Positions 62,253 through 64,000 of a stretch of 64,000 nucleotides of DNA are shown one piece after another. Each line of letters begins with the position of its first letter. Position 1 is the stretch's first letter. Source of the DNA: UBA1366 sp047602575 (lineage in GTDB: Bacteria > Bacillota > Clostridia > Oscillospirales > Ruminococcaceae); NCBI GenBank assembly GCA_047602575.1, contig JASGGY010000003.1, forward strand, positions 1,054,001 to 1,118,000, given 5' to 3'. Both the position numbers and the translations under genes were made by a program. Under the pieces are notes generated by a model, which ran no database searches, was not told where the DNA came from, and was given only the letters and a program-made list of their open reading frames with translations.

Positions 62253-63596
62253 CTATTTTTTGAACATACCGAGCAAGGATTTCTTCTGCTGCGCGCCGCG
62301 CTTTTTTCCGAACTCGATGGTCATGGTGAAAATCTTATCCGTCATAAACACCCGCACCGCCAGCGTCATGCACACCGCCAGCAGCACAACCTGATAAACC
62401 AGACCGCCCCAGTAGAGCGTCATATGCCCGAACATGATGTTCTCGCCCGCCATAAAGGTATGCGTGAACGGGATCGCATAAATCAGCGTGCGCAGCAGCG
62501 GCGAAAGGGTTTTAATGTCTACCATCATGCTGAGGAGATATGGGATCATTGCCAGAATCATGATCGGCATAATCAGCGCCTGTGCGGATTTCACGTCCTT
62601 TGCCAGCGCGCCCAGCACGAGCGAAACCGACAGCGCGATGAGAATCGTTAAAAACATCTGCATCCCCAGTAGCACATAGTCACTGCCGGACAGCTGCATC
62701 CCGAGCTGCTTGATCACGTCACGGGTGTTCTCATCCTCAAGCGCACCGCCGGTCATGCTGTCCATCATCTTGCTTAAGCCCACCATGTACACCGCCGCGT
62801 TCAAGCCGGAAATAATCGCCGCGGCAAGCATTTTCGCACTTAACACCGACAGCCGCGAAACCGGCGCGGAAAGCAGCGTTTCGAGCGTTTTATCAATCTT
62901 TTCGTTGGAAATCGCCGCAATGATCATCTGCGCCGCGAAAAGCACGAGAATATACACCACAATCGGCACGAACATTCCCTGCGCCTTGCTGATGGAAAGC
63001 AGTATGTTTGCGGAAATCGCCGCGGATTTATCCCCCACAATCGTGGTTTCCACCGTCGTCACGGGATCTTCGAGCAGGTTGACATCCGCCTGTGTGAGCT
63101 TGTTCTCCGCAATCTTGTCGTCATAAAGCTGTGCCTTGACATAATAACTCAGCGTCTGCAGCGCCGCGGACGAGCCGGCGGACGAGCCGGAAATTGCCGA
63201 CAGGCTTGTCATTACCGAAACGTAATTGACCTGTGCCTGCTTGCCCGCATCGATTGTCGCCGTAAAGCCCTTGGGGATGATCACAAGGTCAGTCAGCTCA
63301 AGTCGATTCATTTCCGCGACATAATCGTCGGATTGCAGATCCACCACCCGCACGGAGATTTCTGCGTCCGTTTCGTCCGCGGCGGCTTTGAGCAGGTCAA
63401 CAACGTCTTTTGTGAACGCCGTGTTATCCTGGTCGCAGAGAGTGATTTCGCCCGCCTTGGCTTCCGCGTCGTCCACCGCGTCGCCGGTCAGGTTCCCGAT
63501 GAAAAGAAACAGCCCCACGGTCAGCACCAGCGTCACGAGCATCTGTTTGGTCAAAAGCTCGCGCAGCTCTTTTTGCAGCAGCTTAATAAACTTCAT
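62253..63596 (-). CDS. ABC-2-type export permease (NatB-like)
   Basis: 447 residues from ATG 63596 (GGTGG six bases upstream, overlapping the ATPase gene by 14 bp). First membrane segment at about 20-40, a large outer domain (about 45-170) and five to six segments near the C-terminus (about 195-400), as in NatB/YhaP-type permeases of drug, sodium or peptide exporters. The C-terminus has a basic tail. Operon with the ATPase gene upstream and TraB/GumN downstream (14-bp gap). Confidence 0.88.
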   Translation of the reverse strand: MKFIKLLQKELRELLTKQMLVTLVLTVGLFLFIGNLTGDAVDDAEAKAGEITLCDQDNTAFTKDVVDLLKAAADETDAEISVRVVDLQSDDYVAEMNRLELTDLVIIPKGFTATIDAGKQAQVNYVSVMTSLSAISGSSAGSSAALQTLSYYVKAQLYDDKIAENKLTQADVNLLEDPVTTVETTIVGDKSAAISANILLSISKAQGMFVPIVVYILVLFAAQMIIAAISNEKIDKTLETLLSAPVSRLSVLSAKMLAAAIISGLNAAVYMVGLSKMMDSMTGGALEDENTRDVIKQLGMQLSGSDYVLLGMQMFLTILIALSVSLVLGALAKDVKSAQALIMPIMILAMIPYLLSMMVDIKTLSPLLRTLIYAIPFTHTFMAGENIMFGHMTLYWGGLVYQVVLLAVCMTLAVRVFMTDKIFTMTIEFGKKRGAQQKKSLLGMFKK

Positions 63597-64000
63597 GATC
63601 ACCCACCACCTTTTCAAAAACTTCCTCCAGATTGGCGGCATGGTATTTTTCTTTCAGCGCCGCCGTGCTGCCGATTTCAAGCAGCTTGCCCTGCGCGATG
63701 ATGCCCACGCGGTCGGAGATATACTCGATTTCCAGCATATTGTGGGAGCTTAACAGAAAGCTCATGCCCTCGCCGGCAAGTCCCTTGATCATGCGGCGGA
63801 TTTCCAGCGCGTTGATGATGTCCAATCCGCTGGTCGGCTCGTCCAGAATCGCAAGCTTCGGATGGGGCATGACAGCGCGCGATAAGAGCAGCTTGCGCGT
63901 CATTCCGCGGGAATAGCCCGCAATTTTTTCATTCAGCCGCGTGCCGAGTCCGCAGACTTCCTCCGCGCGGCGCACCATCTCCTGCGCCTGCACAGGGGTG
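63583..64000 (-). CDS. ABC exporter ATP-binding protein (partial)
   Basis: Only the last about 139 residues lie in the window. Seen: the signature region IAGYSRGMTRKLLLSRAV, Walker B LAILDEPTSGLD and H-loop LLSSHNMLEIE (SHNM). Walker A is beyond the right edge. The signature is YSRGM instead of LSGGQ, as in several NatA-type ATPases. Partner of the permease downstream. Confidence 0.88.
   Translation of the reverse strand, partial: TPVQAQEMVRRAEEVCGLGTRLNEKIAGYSRGMTRKLLLSRAVMPHPKLAILDEPTSGLDIINALEIRRMIKGLAGEGMSFLLSSHNMLEIEYISDRVGIIAQGKLLEIGSTAALKEKYHAANLEEVFEKVVGDHEVY

Noticed and set aside
1..64000. tRNA or rRNA genes
   Set aside because: No cloverleaf or rRNA-like sequence was seen in any of the gene-free gaps.

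Overview
The window looks like the chromosome of a motile, Gram-positive member of the Clostridia, probably in the Oscillospiraceae/Ruminococcaceae. The signs are strong AGGAGG ribosome sites, sigma-A promoters with 17-base spacers, lipoproteins with long Thr/Ser/Ala linkers, a CotH/VTC/DUF4956 cluster, a FlgM-FlgN-FlgK-FlgL-FliW-CsrA operon and a Clostridia-type integrative conjugative element (ICE). Species cannot be fixed from this sequence.

Bases 1-14.8 kb are the right end of an ICE. A minus-strand transfer operon runs DUF5348, two unknown proteins, a VirB2-like subunit, a VirB6/TrbL-like channel protein, an NlpC/P60 hydrolase, a PrgI-like protein, the VirB4 ATPase, DUF5697, DUF6100, a replication-relaxation-like protein and the VirD4/TraG coupling protein, which is cut by the left edge. 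Facing it are a small HTH regulator and a tyrosine integrase. Beyond the integrase, four copies of a GTCCACC motif mark the probable attachment end. Relaxase and left end are outside the window. Several transfer genes seem to use TTG, GTG or CTG starts.

Bases 14.9-24.2 kb hold housekeeping and accessory genes on the minus strand: a GGGtGRT protein with a NifU-like scaffold, an AT-rich phosphotransferase that looks acquired, an orphan protein, a flavin split-barrel protein, an SGNH-hydrolase lipoprotein, a sugar-ABC ATPase (UgpC/MsmK type), a broken rsuA-like gene and a DUF4830 protein. From 24.5 to 29.2 kb is the DUF4956-VTC / CotH cluster plus a DinB-fold protein. Then follow a cell-wall-binding repeat protein, glyQS, two related membrane proteins (the first with a zinc ribbon), a MATE exporter, RidA, Tex, and a glycosyltransferase.

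Bases 42.7-51.3 kb form a flagellar late-assembly cluster (flgM, flgN, flgK, flgL, DUF6470, fliW, csrA, a PilZ-like gene, a chaperone-like gene, fliD, fliS). Matching sigma-28-type promoters stand before flgM and fliD. Next are amtB-glnK, a run of secreted proteins and lipoproteins, a solute-binding lipoprotein paired with a membrane-bound LuxR-type regulator, a TraB/GumN lipoprotein and an ABC-2 exporter cut by the right edge.

Two window-wide signals stand out. Six genes outside the ICE are each split by an apparent single-base indel, which points to sequencing or assembly error or to decay, while the ICE genes are intact. A dispersed intergenic repeat of about 150 bp with a perfect palindromic core occurs three times.
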